Part shown: piece after piece, positions 27,656 to 38,200 of the stretch | Layout: every line of letters starts with the position of its first letter | Numbering within the stretch: position 1 is the first letter of the stretch | Assembly (NCBI GenBank): GCA_021325675.1 | Contig: JAJTCM010000008.1 | Coordinates: 1 to 64,000, forward strand | Origin: Crocinitomicaceae bacterium | Lineage (GTDB): Bacteria > Bacteroidota > Bacteroidia > Flavobacteriales_D > Crocinitomicaceae | Direction of reading: 5' to 3' | DNA: 64,000 nucleotides | Translations under genes and position numbers: made by a program | The notes under the pieces: generated by a model | Databases searched by the model: none | What the model was told of the DNA's origin: nothing | The model's input: only the letters and a program-made list of their open reading frames with translations

Positions 27656-28134
27656 TTCAGCTCTTCAAAGTAACGGTTAATTTTCAAATCGAGGTGCGCC
27701 TTATTGAGATAGCTCAGCTTCATGATTTCTTCTTTCCAGATAAAAGCGATTTCAATCAGCTGTTCCCCGTCCTTCTCAACGGTTTTGATACTTTCCACTG
27801 CTAAGTTCATGTTTTCTATTTCAGAACGTAATGATTTACGTTGTAACAACTCATCTTCTATTGTGTAATCAACCCGGTCAGTTCCCTTATAGATTTGCAG
27901 GGTGTTTTGATCGCAGGTCAGTGAATCGGATTCATACAATTCGCGCCAGAGATTGGAGCGCACGATGTAAAAATGGTTCAGCTCCTGGTGAATCTCCGAG
28001 CTGTTTTTGATCTGCTCGTTGAAACGGTTGAGTGAAACACTGATGATCGTGAGCATAATACTCATGATCGCCAGCACGACAGTGACCTCAAACAAGGTGA
28101 ACGCTTTTATGTATTTATTGTCTCTCATGTACAT
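27652..28134 (-). CDS. minor pseudopilin, GspH/I/J class (160 aa)
   Basis: The prepilin signal YIKA^FTLFEVTVVLAIMSI has cleavage after Ala11, Phe at +1 and Glu16 at +5. A hydrophobic helix and a small soluble domain follow. The size and place after another pseudopilin suggest a GspJ- or GspH-like minor pseudopilin, but the letter cannot be assigned. An ATG two codons inside (28128) is also possible. It overlaps the upstream gene by 20 bp and gspF by 4 bp. Confidence 0.8.
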   Translation of the reverse strand: MYMRDNKYIKAFTLFEVTVVLAIMSIMLTIISVSLNRFNEQIKNSSEIHQELNHFYIVRSNLWRELYESDSLTCDQNTLQIYKGTDRVDYTIEDELLQRKSLRSEIENMNLAVESIKTVEKDGEQLIEIAFIWKEEIMKLSYLNKAHLDLKINRYFEELK

Positions 28135-28456
28135 TCCAGCTTTCCTGTGACCAGATGAGGCGTTCGTCCTGCCCCAGAAAACGCAGGACAGTCAATGAAT
28201 CGTTCTCTTCGGAAGGAAGCTTTTCGAGCTCCACTTCAATTTCAGTATTTTCCACCTCACCCAGCTGATCGCGGTATAATTTTTCCAGGATCTCAGACTG
28301 CAGCTCGGTTTGCTTTTTCACGTCCATAAACTTGCTCGTTGTACCCGTGCTCCGGATAAAAACCAACGAAGCTACCGCAAAGCAGATCGCGATCACCGCC
28401 AGGGCAACAACAATTTCAGCAATGCTGGAAGCTTTTATTTTGCGTTTCAGAAGCAT
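28115..28456 (-). CDS. minor pseudopilin, GspI-like (113 aa)
   Basis: From the ATG at 28456 the protein begins MLLKRKIKASSIAEIVVALA. This is a prepilin signal with cleavage after Ala9 and Glu14 at +5; Ser rather than Phe is at +1. A longer in-frame start (28510) would add 18 residues inside the previous gene and is less likely. The chosen start overlaps the 415-aa gene by 10 bp. It is a small minor pseudopilin, probably GspI- or GspH-class by size and order. Confidence 0.75.
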   Translation of the reverse strand: MLLKRKIKASSIAEIVVALAVIAICFAVASLVFIRSTGTTSKFMDVKKQTELQSEILEKLYRDQLGEVENTEIEVELEKLPSEENDSLTVLRFLGQDERLIWSQESWNVHERQ

Positions 28457-29694
28457 GAGATAATCTGGGGTTTCTGGTTTTCGAGCTTTTCCAGCCAGGG
28501 CGGAATGCAAAAATAATCCGGCAATTTGGTAGAAGATATCGTTGCGTCGATCAGATGGTTGGCATATACACCGCCACCCGCTTTGAGGATGAATTTCTGC
28601 GTATACAGGTGGCCGATGATTTTGGAGTTTAGCTCTGTTTCGCCCATATTGTAAACCAAACCGCCGATCATGGCGCCTTTACCTAAAAAAAGCCGCGGCG
28701 GGTTCCGGAAGTTGAACTGCTGTGTTTCAACAAGCACGCCGCCAAGCACCTTGCTGTTTTCGTCCAGGAAAATTTGTGCCTGTTCGCCCAGGGTTGAGCT
28801 TTGGATCTCGTTCAGGGTAAGCGTTGACGGATAATCCAGCCGCACATTTTTTTCACAAACAATACTTTGGTGGGCAATTGCCTGCACCGAGCCTTTAAAA
28901 CCCTCTTCGAAGCGGATACGCGGGGCAATGAGAATCACGTTTTTCAGTTTGGCAGACCTGGTCACGTAAATCGAATCGAAAGAATGGATGATCACATTTC
29001 CGGAGAAAGCATGGCTGAGTGTCAACGCACCCATTTCAGAAAACAAAGTCGTTTTATTCACAAAGGAGTACGCTGAGTCTTTGCCTATAAAATCCTTTTT
29101 GTCGCAATCAGCTATGAAATTTTCCAGGCTGAGATTTTCGACCTGTTTTTTGAGCGGCGGCAGGGTACGTTCACTTTTTTCGGTTTTCCCGAAGATGAGC
29201 TGTTCGAACATGTAGTTTTTCCCTGCAACATAGGCACGTTCAATTCCCCGTTCAGACAAAAAAGCCGTTCCTTCGATGCGCGTTTCACCCCCGATTTTCA
29301 GCGCTTGCTGGTTGTCCGGAAGATACAAAGCAGGCAGGCCGCTGTTCGTTTGGTAAGCGATGAGCGCAGCTTTTTGGATCGTTTTCCCGCTGTGACGGGT
29401 CGTTACGTGAAGCATTTTGAAAGAGCCCCAGGTTTTCGTGGTAATTTCTGACGTATCACCGGAAGCATGAACCAGTGTATGGGAAGGTTTGAGCTCCTGT
29501 TTGGAAGCAAAAAGCAAGGCGGTGTAATTGTCGAAAATCAGGTGTTCTTTCGTCAGGTGGATCACTTCGATCCGTTTGTTGGCGCTGGCAATGAACAATA
29601 CGCCGCTGCAAATAAGCCCGATGAGCAGCATAAACGAAATGGCGTAGCCAATCGCTGAAGCCCGGACCGTTTTGAACAGCTTGCCAGCCATCAT
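28447..29694 (-). CDS. GspK/PilX-like anchored protein with beta-helix-like body (415 aa)
   Basis: A short basic start and one hydrophobic segment (about 14-37, IGYAISFMLLIGLICSGVLF) follow the pattern of a prepilin helix. Position +5 is Tyr if cleavage occurs after Ala12 (RA^SAIGY), so the usual Glu is missing, as in GspK-type pseudopilins. The rest (about 60-415) is beta-rich with repeats like bactofilin or beta-helix rungs (LKIGGETRIEGTAFLSERG; LGKGAMIGGLVYNMG). Its place before two pseudopilins supports a tip pseudopilin or assembly role; the family is not recognised. Confidence 0.55.
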   Translation of the reverse strand: MMAGKLFKTVRASAIGYAISFMLLIGLICSGVLFIASANKRIEVIHLTKEHLIFDNYTALLFASKQELKPSHTLVHASGDTSEITTKTWGSFKMLHVTTRHSGKTIQKAALIAYQTNSGLPALYLPDNQQALKIGGETRIEGTAFLSERGIERAYVAGKNYMFEQLIFGKTEKSERTLPPLKKQVENLSLENFIADCDKKDFIGKDSAYSFVNKTTLFSEMGALTLSHAFSGNVIIHSFDSIYVTRSAKLKNVILIAPRIRFEEGFKGSVQAIAHQSIVCEKNVRLDYPSTLTLNEIQSSTLGEQAQIFLDENSKVLGGVLVETQQFNFRNPPRLFLGKGAMIGGLVYNMGETELNSKIIGHLYTQKFILKAGGGVYANHLIDATISSTKLPDYFCIPPWLEKLENQKPQIISCF

Positions 29695-29695
29695 T

Positions 29696-30589
29696 TTAGG
29701 ATTTGTTATTCTTTTTCGGGAAAAGTGGTTTCTTTTCCTTTTTTTCAGCGTCCTTTTTTGTATTCCTTTCGGTTGGTTTTTGGTTGGTTTTCGTATTTTT
29801 TTCCTTGTTTTTTGAGTCCTTCTTTTCTTTGTCAGATTTCCTGAAGATCGTTTTCATCCTTTCGGAAAATGGCTTTTTACCTGCGGCGGTGCCCGTGTTT
29901 CCGCTTTCTTTATCACCTTTCTTTTCTTTGGCTTTTTCTTCTACCTTTTGCCCGTTTTTGTATTCTTCAACCAGCTCCGGTTTTCCTTCCTTGTAAGTGA
30001 CTTGCTTGCCGTGCAGCTGACCGTTTTTGCGGCGGATCACCTGGTTTTTGTTCCCGTAAGCATCATGCAGCGTAATCGTTTGCTTGTTTTTTTTGTGGTA
30101 AGAAACAATCGTGCTATCAGGGGTTTGGCGCACCGTTTTGAACATCTTGTATTTCACCTGGGCAAGCATCACGCCTTCATCCGAAAAGCTTTTTTCCGTC
30201 CCGACTTTAACGCCCGAGCGCCAATGTTCCAGGTGGGTCATCGTACCTTCCGAATTCCAGTAGAGCCATTCGCCGTTTTTGAGCCCTTTGTAAAAATACC
30301 CGCGCTGGGAAAGTTGTTTGTTCACATAAAACGCCTGGAATTCACCATGGAGCAGTAAACCGGAGGAATATCCCTGGGTAGCATGCACCTGCTGTGCTTT
30401 GAGCCAGAAATAGAATTTGCTTTTGTCGTATTGGTAAACACCTTTGTCCCCGAAATCCAGCACGCGGAATTCAAACTGCTGGTTGTCCTGGCGAATGTTA
30501 TGTTTGAGATGATAAGCATCATTGATCCGCTGTGCATTTGCGGTTAAAAGCACACAAAAAAGGAAATATATGGTGGTGAATTTTCTCAT
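29696..30589 (-). CDS. exported MORN-repeat protein with basic tail (297 aa)
   Basis: The signal peptide MRKFTTIYFLFCVLLTANAQ is followed by MORN/YwqK-like repeats at about 80-225 (LLHGEFQAFYVNKQLSQRGYF, KNGEWLYWNSEGTMTHLEHW, NGQLHGKQVTYKEGKPELVEEY). A Lys-rich low-complexity tail (about 225-297) ends it. It is the first gene of the first gsp unit, 1 bp before the GspK-like gene, with a promoter box just upstream. MORN repeats often bind other proteins or membranes; the role here is unknown. Some related proteins are labelled YwqK antitoxins, but nothing here shows that activity. Confidence 0.65.
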   Translation of the reverse strand: MRKFTTIYFLFCVLLTANAQRINDAYHLKHNIRQDNQQFEFRVLDFGDKGVYQYDKSKFYFWLKAQQVHATQGYSSGLLLHGEFQAFYVNKQLSQRGYFYKGLKNGEWLYWNSEGTMTHLEHWRSGVKVGTEKSFSDEGVMLAQVKYKMFKTVRQTPDSTIVSYHKKNKQTITLHDAYGNKNQVIRRKNGQLHGKQVTYKEGKPELVEEYKNGQKVEEKAKEKKGDKESGNTGTAAGKKPFSERMKTIFRKSDKEKKDSKNKEKNTKTNQKPTERNTKKDAEKKEKKPLFPKKNNKS

Positions 30590-30610
30590 AGTGGTTTAAA
30601 CTAAGTCCTG

Positions 30611-30641
30611 CAAAAGTAGTTAAAAACGAACAGATTTTAAA
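30611..30641 (-). promoter_or_regulatory. promoter for the first gsp unit
   Basis: Minus-strand TTTA (30641-30638), a 19-bp spacer and TACTTTTG (30618-30611) fit the Bacteroidota -33/-7 layout. It lies about 22 bp before the ATG at 30589. Confidence 0.5.
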
Positions 30642-30785
30642 TGTTTTAGGTCGTTTTTTGACCAAACGAAAGCTTTGCCCTACTAATGCTAACGAAGAAA
30701 GGGTGAAATTTATTTAGTGAAGAGTTGAAATTAACTTTGTTGCTGCTTCGCGGTGAAAATGGAGAATTAATGTGCTAATTGTGAT

Positions 30786-31004
30786 TCACTTCAACGGGAA
30801 GGAATCGAGGCTTTTCTTGAGGGAATCCATTTCTTTCATTTCCTGATTGATATCCTGTTGCATGCTATCCAGGTTCTTTTTGAGCTTATCCATTTTTTCA
30901 CGCAGCACTTCTTCCTGCTGATCGAGCTTTTGCTCTTCGCTGTTGACACAAGAAGTAAGGGGCAGAATGAGAATGAGAACGGGGAAGAAAATGAGTTTTT
31001 TCAT
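30786..31004 (-). CDS. small coiled-coil lipoprotein (72 aa)
   Basis: From the ATG at 31004 the protein has a lipoprotein signal (MKKLIFFPVLILILPLTSC). The lipobox is LTSC and the lipid Cys is at 19. The rest is a charged helix with heptads (EQKLDQQEEVLREKMDKLKKNL), very like a small Lpp-type coiled-coil rod. An upstream in-frame ATG at 31025 would put the -7 box inside the gene, so the shorter start is preferred. No specific family is recognised. Confidence 0.65.
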   Translation of the reverse strand: MKKLIFFPVLILILPLTSCVNSEEQKLDQQEEVLREKMDKLKKNLDSMQQDINQEMKEMDSLKKSLDSFPLK

Positions 31005-31022
31005 GGGGTGGGGTTTTTTGGG

Positions 31023-31030
31023 CAAAGGTA
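31023..31030 (-). promoter_or_regulatory. -7 box for the small lipoprotein gene
   Basis: TACCTTTG on the minus strand fits TAnnTTTG and lies 18 bp before the ATG at 31004. No clear -33 is seen. Confidence 0.35.
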
Positions 31031-31105
31031 GGGAAAATGGGTGAAGATTAGACGCTAGGGGTTGATAGAATCAATTATACCAAAAACTTCTCTTTACGAA
31101 CATTA

Positions 31106-32131
31106 TTATTTAATCTCCTCACTATCCTGTATAATGCCCTTTCTATACCTATCTTTTCTTATTAGCTTTCCTGATTCATTATATACTAACCACTCACCAT
31201 GACGTCCGCCTTTTTTCATTTCACCTTGATAGCATAATTTTCCATTAGGATAATAACTCTCGTAAGGGCCTGATGCTAACCCTCTAACATGTGAAAACTT
31301 CTCTTTTAACTCACCATTTGAATGGTAAATCAATCTTTCCCCAATTGCTTTCCCTTTTTTCCAGAAACTTTGCTCCTTAAGTTGTCCATTTTCCCAATAT
31401 GAAAGCTCTTCTCCGTTTTTTGAACGACCGATAAAGCGAGTTATTGACCTTCTATTTCCATTTTCATAAAACTCTTCTCTTAATGATTGTTCTGGTTTAG
31501 TGTCATATTTCGTCTTTACTACCCTAATTTGCTTTGAATCGCTTATTATAGTCATTTCATATTGGTACTTGACTTTTAATGTATCTCCCTGGTTTTGTCC
31601 GTATATTTCTAAATTCGTAAGACAAATAAAGACCATAAATAGCACTATCAATGATTTGAAATTTTCAGGTATAGTCATCTTGATCCATTTAGAGGTTTGA
31701 TCAATAAAAACTTTCGCTTTATCAAATTTTCCTATTTCAAAAACATTTTGCCCATACTTAGAATCTTTTTCCCGGGCAAATAAACCGTATTTCATCCAAT
31801 TTTTACCTCTGTAATTATTAATATAAAACTCATAATTATTCATATTCCAATGCTTAGTATGAAGAAGCTTTTTTATGAAAAAATATTCAACGTGAATTAT
31901 TTGATTTTGCCCTTCAATAATCAATCTTTGATGAAATAACGACGAAATAATATTTGCTACAAATCCAACTAAAGTGATTAAAATCCAAATTAAACCGATT
32001 AAAAAGGAAGATGTTAGTATTATAAACCCGATTAAAATTAAAAACCCAAGAGGTACGAAAGAAATTTTTTTCTTTTTAAAAATGATTATATTATTATTTT
32101 GTATTTCAAAAACATACCCTTCTTTAGCCAT
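31106..32131 (-). CDS. membrane MORN-repeat protein after the RHS-A toxin (341 aa)
   Basis: Starting at the ATG 32131 (MAKEGYVFEIQNNN), the protein has two close membrane segments (about 25-65), a middle domain, another hydrophobic segment at about 160-180, then YwqK-type MORN repeats (EEFYENGNRRSITRFIG, ELSYWENGQLKEQSFWKKGK, YYPNGKLCYQGEMKKGGRHGEW). A longer version would start with TTG at 32212 and is rejected. The gene is AT-rich. It lies 154 bp after the 2862-aa RHS gene, behind a hairpin and its own -7 box. Position and membrane topology make it a candidate immunity protein against the RHS-A tip, but this is inference. Confidence 0.6.
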   Translation of the reverse strand: MAKEGYVFEIQNNNIIIFKKKKISFVPLGFLILIGFIILTSSFLIGLIWILITLVGFVANIISSLFHQRLIIEGQNQIIHVEYFFIKKLLHTKHWNMNNYEFYINNYRGKNWMKYGLFAREKDSKYGQNVFEIGKFDKAKVFIDQTSKWIKMTIPENFKSLIVLFMVFICLTNLEIYGQNQGDTLKVKYQYEMTIISDSKQIRVVKTKYDTKPEQSLREEFYENGNRRSITRFIGRSKNGEELSYWENGQLKEQSFWKKGKAIGERLIYHSNGELKEKFSHVRGLASGPYESYYPNGKLCYQGEMKKGGRHGEWLVYNESGKLIRKDRYRKGIIQDSEEIK

Positions 32132-32213
32132 AATTTTATATTGACACGATTTAACTTTGCCGATTGTAATTGTAAATATATAAAAAATACTTTTTAGTAG
32201 GCTACCATACAAT

Positions 32214-32221
32214 CAAAATTA
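32214..32221 (-). promoter_or_regulatory. -7 box for the membrane MORN gene
   Basis: TAATTTTG on the minus strand (32221-32214) fits the -7 consensus, 83 bp before the ATG. It would allow this gene to be expressed apart from the toxin. The -33 is not clear. Confidence 0.35.
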
Positions 32222-32234
32222 ATTGTTTTATAAA

Positions 32235-32260
32235 GTGGAGAACGATTTCTCATTCTCCAC
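32235..32260 (-). terminator. hairpin after the RHS-A gene
   Basis: The perfect 8-bp stem GTGGAGAA/TTCTCCAC has a 10-nt loop and is followed on the minus strand by TTTATAAAA. It lies 25 bp after the RHS stop. It is a likely, possibly leaky, terminator separating the toxin gene from the next gene. Confidence 0.55.
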
Positions 32261-32285
32261 ATGTCATCAATCAGAAGACGATTAA

Positions 32286-35200
32286 TTACGGTGCCGATTT
32301 TCTTGGTGCTGTGACATTCACTGGGGCATACTTACTTCTATAGTACATATCAACAAACTCAAGTGCCATTTGCATAGTTGAAGGAAAAACATATTCCGCA
32401 CTTCCCTTTTCAATCATACCTATTGTAAATCCTTTTTTATCCTCTAAAGGAATTTTTAAGCCATATGTCACTTTAAATGTTAATTCAACGTCCAGAGTTA
32501 AAGGATCAACTGTTGCTTCAAAACTTCCGCCCCAAGGACCCTTACCGTTAATCGATACTCCCAGAGCTATGAGCGTAGAGGTGCCGGCACTTCCTCCAGG
32601 TTGTATTAATTCTTCAGCAGAAAATTTACCCCCAACAAAGCCCGCTAAATTAATTCCGACATTTGACATTTTCATAAGCTTAACCCATTTTTCATAATCT
32701 GTAAAAACTTCATACCAATCGTCGTCAAACAAATCTTTAAATTCGGCATTTACCCCTGCTTCAGCAAAAACATATGGCGCTGCATCCGGTGTGTAAGCTG
32801 TTGACCCTGGGGCTACGTTTTCGATTACGGCCTTATATTTACTATCGCCTATCTTAGCTCCTATTCCTGCTGATGCAAACCAAGGCCCAAAATCTGCCTC
32901 TATTCCAACACCCGCGGTTACCCCTGCAAAATGCCAATTTTTAACCTTTTCGCCATAATGTTTCAGAATCTTATTCAATTCACCCTCAAACCATTGTTCA
33001 ATTTCTACTCCTTCATCCGTTATAGTTTCTGAAAGATCAGATGCATATTGCTTCCATTTTTCCAAGTTCATCGCTTCGTCTATAGAATTTAACGGAGCCG
33101 AATCTGCAGCTTGTTTTGCAATGCGCTTCATTGCCTTTTTAGTTTTTCTTTCTAATTCATTCCCTATCTTTTTAAGCTTTTTCTGTAATTGTTTAGCCGT
33201 TGGAGGATCATCTCCATAAGGGTCTATAAAAACTATCGGGTTATTATTGTAAGCAACATAAGGGCTTAATCCCGGATATTTTTGAGCCATCGGATCCAAA
33301 CTCAACCATCTTCCGATACGCGGGTCATACTGCCTGAACTCCGTTGTATAGCTGTTTCCTGATCCTTTGGTCTCATTGTCGCTCTCCATACCGTTAAACC
33401 CATAACGATATTTCTCATTTGTGTAATGCCTACCAGGTTGCTGCATACCAAAAGGGTAGTAATCACTGTAGCTCATTAGTTCCACAATGAAATAATCATG
33501 CTCCGACACTGCATTATCAGCATCTTCATCATGGAGTATTTTGCGATCGCTAATCACAACCCGTACATTATTTAAGTGATCCGTTAACTCGTACATTTTA
33601 CGACCAACTGTACGTGTGAAAAGCATTTGGACCTGACCTGTCGTGAAAACCTTAAACACTTGTGTCGGTAAGCTTGCCCCATAACTGTAAGATGCTTCAC
33701 CTATTCCATAAGCTTGTTTATAAATAGCTTCATCCGGAGTATTTCCGGTCCGATAAGTATGCATTTTGTCAATGGGACTGTCCATATCCGGTAAATAATA
33801 GGTGCCGTTTACACCACGCTTAATCTGACTGAACAAATAGGTATTGGCTGGGTTAAGGCTCACTAGTGATGGGCTAACCGTTTGGTAACGCCAAAGATTT
33901 TTGTTACTTTCTGGCGTAGTACCGAAAACCCCATGCTGACTATAAAGTATGGAATTATTGTTTTCCATAAATTCAGCCATTCCACGCCCATAATTGCCTG
34001 CTTGTATGGTAGGTAAATTGATTTCAGGAGCACTGACAAAACTGATTTTGTCCATACCGAGATTAAACTTATATAATTCCGCTTCACGGTGGTCAAAGGC
34101 CGAAATATTTCTATCATGCTTATACCACAAGAGCTTATCTCCTTCAGGAGAGATTTGAACTTCTCCCTGCTTTTGGTCACCGCAAGCATTTTCACTATAT
34201 AAAATATACTCAGCCGGTACATGCATACTTTCTTTGTAGAGCTCGTAAGCCATTACTTCTGCCATGGCCTGACCCGGTTGACCTGCAATCGGTGTAGAAC
34301 GTACCGTATACACAATCGTTCTTTCATTTATATGATCTTCATAACCGGTATAATGGTAGCTATACTGTGTCCCAATCGGAGTGTTAGCACTCAATGGTAG
34401 GTTACTCTCAACTACTTTTCCACTCGCCATTCCACCAAAGCTAGACTGTCCCATGTCAACCACATGATAACTTGGTAAGCCATTATTTTTCAATGTCACG
34501 ATTGCATATTTACTGCTTCCTGTGAGGTTAACGATAACAGGTTTTGAAGAAGCATCTACATCGAGGATATTTTCGGTTCCTTCCATTAACTGTCCGTCAG
34601 TTGTATATACTAAACAGGCATCTTTCTGTCCTAAATAATTTTTAGCCAAAACCACGTAGAACTGCGTTTGACGATCCAAGTTTTCGGCAATAGCTACCCC
34701 ATTATCTGCTACTCCGAGGAAAGCCGTCATTTCACTCAAACTTGGGTTATCCAGGTAATCTTTCGTGCCGGTCGCGTCATTGACATCATTGGTCAGATCA
34801 TAGCTCAGTTTTTTAACCTTGCAATTACAGATCTGATCTATTCCTTCACCAATAGCAGTAGTCTTATTAGCGGAGGTAATCCAGTTCTGGTATTCTGAAA
34901 TTTTGTTTATTCCAGATTCAGGTAACACAAGGTCGTTTAAGGAAGCCAGATCATACAGATTTTGCGTTGTCCCTTGTGCCACAGTAACTTCCTTTCGGTC
35001 TTGTCCGATACGATTAGTTCCATAAATACTGTGCTCAAGCAGCTTCATGTCGATATTATAGGTCAATGGATCCTGAGAATCCTGTTTGACTTGTTTCTCA
35101 TAAACCGCCATAGGGTATCCAGTAGCATCCTGAACATAATACGTATTATTGATTTCAAGTATCGTGTAGGCATAATTTGCTGGCACACCCTGGATATCAT

Positions 35201-38200
35201 AATGCTTTTTAGCTTCTTTTCGTACTCTAATATCCATCGCATCATAATAAAAATGCAATTCCTCTATACCTATTATCTGGGATCCATCATCTACTGACTT
35301 TAAAATTGAGGACACCTTTCCAGTAACAGTCCACGTCATATTAAGTTTGACATCACATTCTGTTGATCCATAATTCTCCTTGTAATTTTCTTCAAGCAGG
35401 TTACCACGATTATCATATATATAAGAATGCAATCCATCAATGATATCTCCTTTAGACCCATCTGTATTCATTTCATTTTCAATGAGGCTTAAAAGCTGAT
35501 TCTTTCGTCCGCTTGGATCATATTTGTATGTAAAATTATCCAACGAGTTCCCCAATTCATCTTTCCTAGATAAACTCTTTATATTGCCATTTGCATCATA
35601 GACATAATTCTCCTGGAAAGCGTCGTTGTCTATAAAAGTATTGGTATTTGAATCAAATTGCCTCTGATAGCCTTTTGCAAAAGAGTTGTTTTTCTCACGT
35701 GTTATTGGATCAAGTGCAGACTCATAATTGGCTGCATCTTTAAGCCTGTTAAGCACATCATAAGCATAAACGCTAGCATTTACGTGATTTGATTTGTTTC
35801 CTGTCCCAACCAGACGGCTGTTTTCCCAATGGGCAACATTACCATTATATAAGTCTTTTGTTGGAGGAGCGGTTCCCAAATATAATTCTTCATAATCAGT
35901 ATGAAAGCTTGGCGATGTTCTAACATAATCACCCCTGAAATATCCTAAGCTCATACCAAAAATGTCTTCAGCCACTTGTCCTGTTTCAAGAAATTGAGAA
36001 ATTAACCCGCCATCATGTCCCGGATCTTTCAGATTATTTAATGCAGGAGTATTAATTGATTTCAACCATCCCTGTGCCGTATAAAGATAGTCTAGCCCTT
36101 GCACCTTATCATCACCCAATACAACCCTTTTCTGAGGTCCATGTTCATAATGTTCAATTGTAGCGTCTTTATCCCATAGCACGCCGTCCGGTGAAGTCTC
36201 AACCATTATTAAGTTGTTTTCTCCGTTGTAAGAATAGCGGTGAAAAAAGGCATCGGGCCTGTTCTCATTATAAATAACCTTCAACATCTTTCCGCTAATT
36301 AAATCGTATTCATAAGAAAGTGTGTTTCTGCCTATCTGAGGATGTTCCTGAACCATCCATTCTACATTTCCATGAGGATCGTAGCTGTAGTAAGTTATGT
36401 ACTCATCTCCAGCAACATTCGGATCATAATCCTTAGTCACATAACTAATGTTGTTGTTCAGGAAGCGCTGGGGTTGGCCATAATAATCCACTGGGCCTGA
36501 AAGTGTGTAAACATTCGTAATAATCTCACTTCGCTGGTTTTGCGGAAAGCTCATATTATTCGCCAGAAGTTGATTATTTAACTGGCTAAGTGTTTCCAGA
36601 TTTGTAGCATCGAGATCCGGACCGTTTTGCGAGCTTTCTCCGGCCTCTACTGTCCGGCCTAGATTATCATACTTAATATACGAGTATTTCCCGGTTACTT
36701 TCTGGTCTGCATTTTGGGAAAAACGCAAACGGTTTTTACCATCATAGATGAACGTAGTTGCATCTCCGTCGTTACTCCATAACCAGGTCAACTGTCCTAT
36801 GCCATTGTAGCGATAACGAAAAGTCAATCGATGATCAGGAAGTAGATCTTCAGGATCAACCTGTGAACTGAGTGTACCAGTCTTCCTGTAATTTATTACT
36901 TCATCTATTTGGGGTTTACTAAAAGTAACTACTCCTTCAGGCGAAGCTGTTTTGATCAATGCACCTGCACGGTCATAATAGCTTAAGGTATAGTGGTAAA
37001 TATTTTCACTATATGAGATCGTCATTTCATCTTCCAGAGAGGACAGTTCAAAACAAGAAGACAGGTTACCCTCAAGCTGTTCGGTATAAGCTGCCATACA
37101 GTTCTGCATCGCGCTCATCAACTCATTGGAGGCTTCGGCCATGTTTTCAACCAGGTCTTCGTCAACCTCAACTGGAGGAGGATCTGGAATAGTTTCTTTA
37201 TTCGTAAACACAAACTTAAATTGCGGAGCGTTTTTAACTGTTACCGGTACATCGACTACTGCTATACCTCGCGTCTCACACCCATTAGCATCGCGCACAA
37301 CTACTTTATATGTTGCATCAACGAAATTGCTTGTAGAAGTTTTACCGCTATGACTGTGCTGAAGCCGGTCACCAGTGCTTTGTACGGAATATTGTACATC
37401 AACCGGTCCATCAGCACCCAAATCCGGGTAAAAGGCCTCCGATCCTACAGTATTATCTGAATCCAGGCCATAATACCATTGTGTATATGGGTTATTAGCA
37501 TGGTATGGAAAACTGAAATAAACAGGATGTTTACCCGTTGTTGGAAGATTCTGGTATTCTAGTTTTTTAGCGTTGGCTAGTGTAATAACATCCGTAGTGT
37601 TCGATGCATGATCCGGTTTTTCGACTACGTTGCTGTTGTCATCGCGCTTCAACGTGTTCGTTGCTGCGTTGTAAGTAAAGCTCAATACAACTGTCTCTGT
37701 AAAGACCTCACCTGTAAAATACCATTCAAAGGTATAAGGGGTTTGTCCTCCACTCGCTTCGCCATAAAAATCACAGTCATTTATACTGTATGCCGGGTTA
37801 TCCAAAGTTAGTGGTGTTCCACTCAATGTATAGGAAACTATTGCTGAATTACAGTTTTGTGCATCAACAACTTCCAGGGTAACTATTTTGGGGAGTGTCG
37901 TTGTTGCTACACTATAAGTTTCAGTTTGGGGGCTTATACTATTATCCCAAAAGTAAGTATAAGGTGCTACTCCACCATTTATAAAAGCATTTAATGTTAC
38001 ATTGTCACCAGCACAAAATCTATCCGCCTGTATAGCAACTGACATTCCTTTTGCTTCTTCCACGCTAATATTTGCACTAGCGCTACAACCCGTTACTGAT
38101 GAATTAACCGTTACACTATAGCTACCAGCTGTCGTAATACTCAAGGTATTGCTTGCTTCAGTTAAGGGCTGTCCTTCGTTCTCCCAGGCATAAGTCAGAG

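Noticed and set aside
29696-30589. YwqK-type antitoxin call for the MORN protein
   Set aside because: It has a signal peptide and stands at the head of the gsp operon with no toxin gene directly before it; only the repeats are shared.
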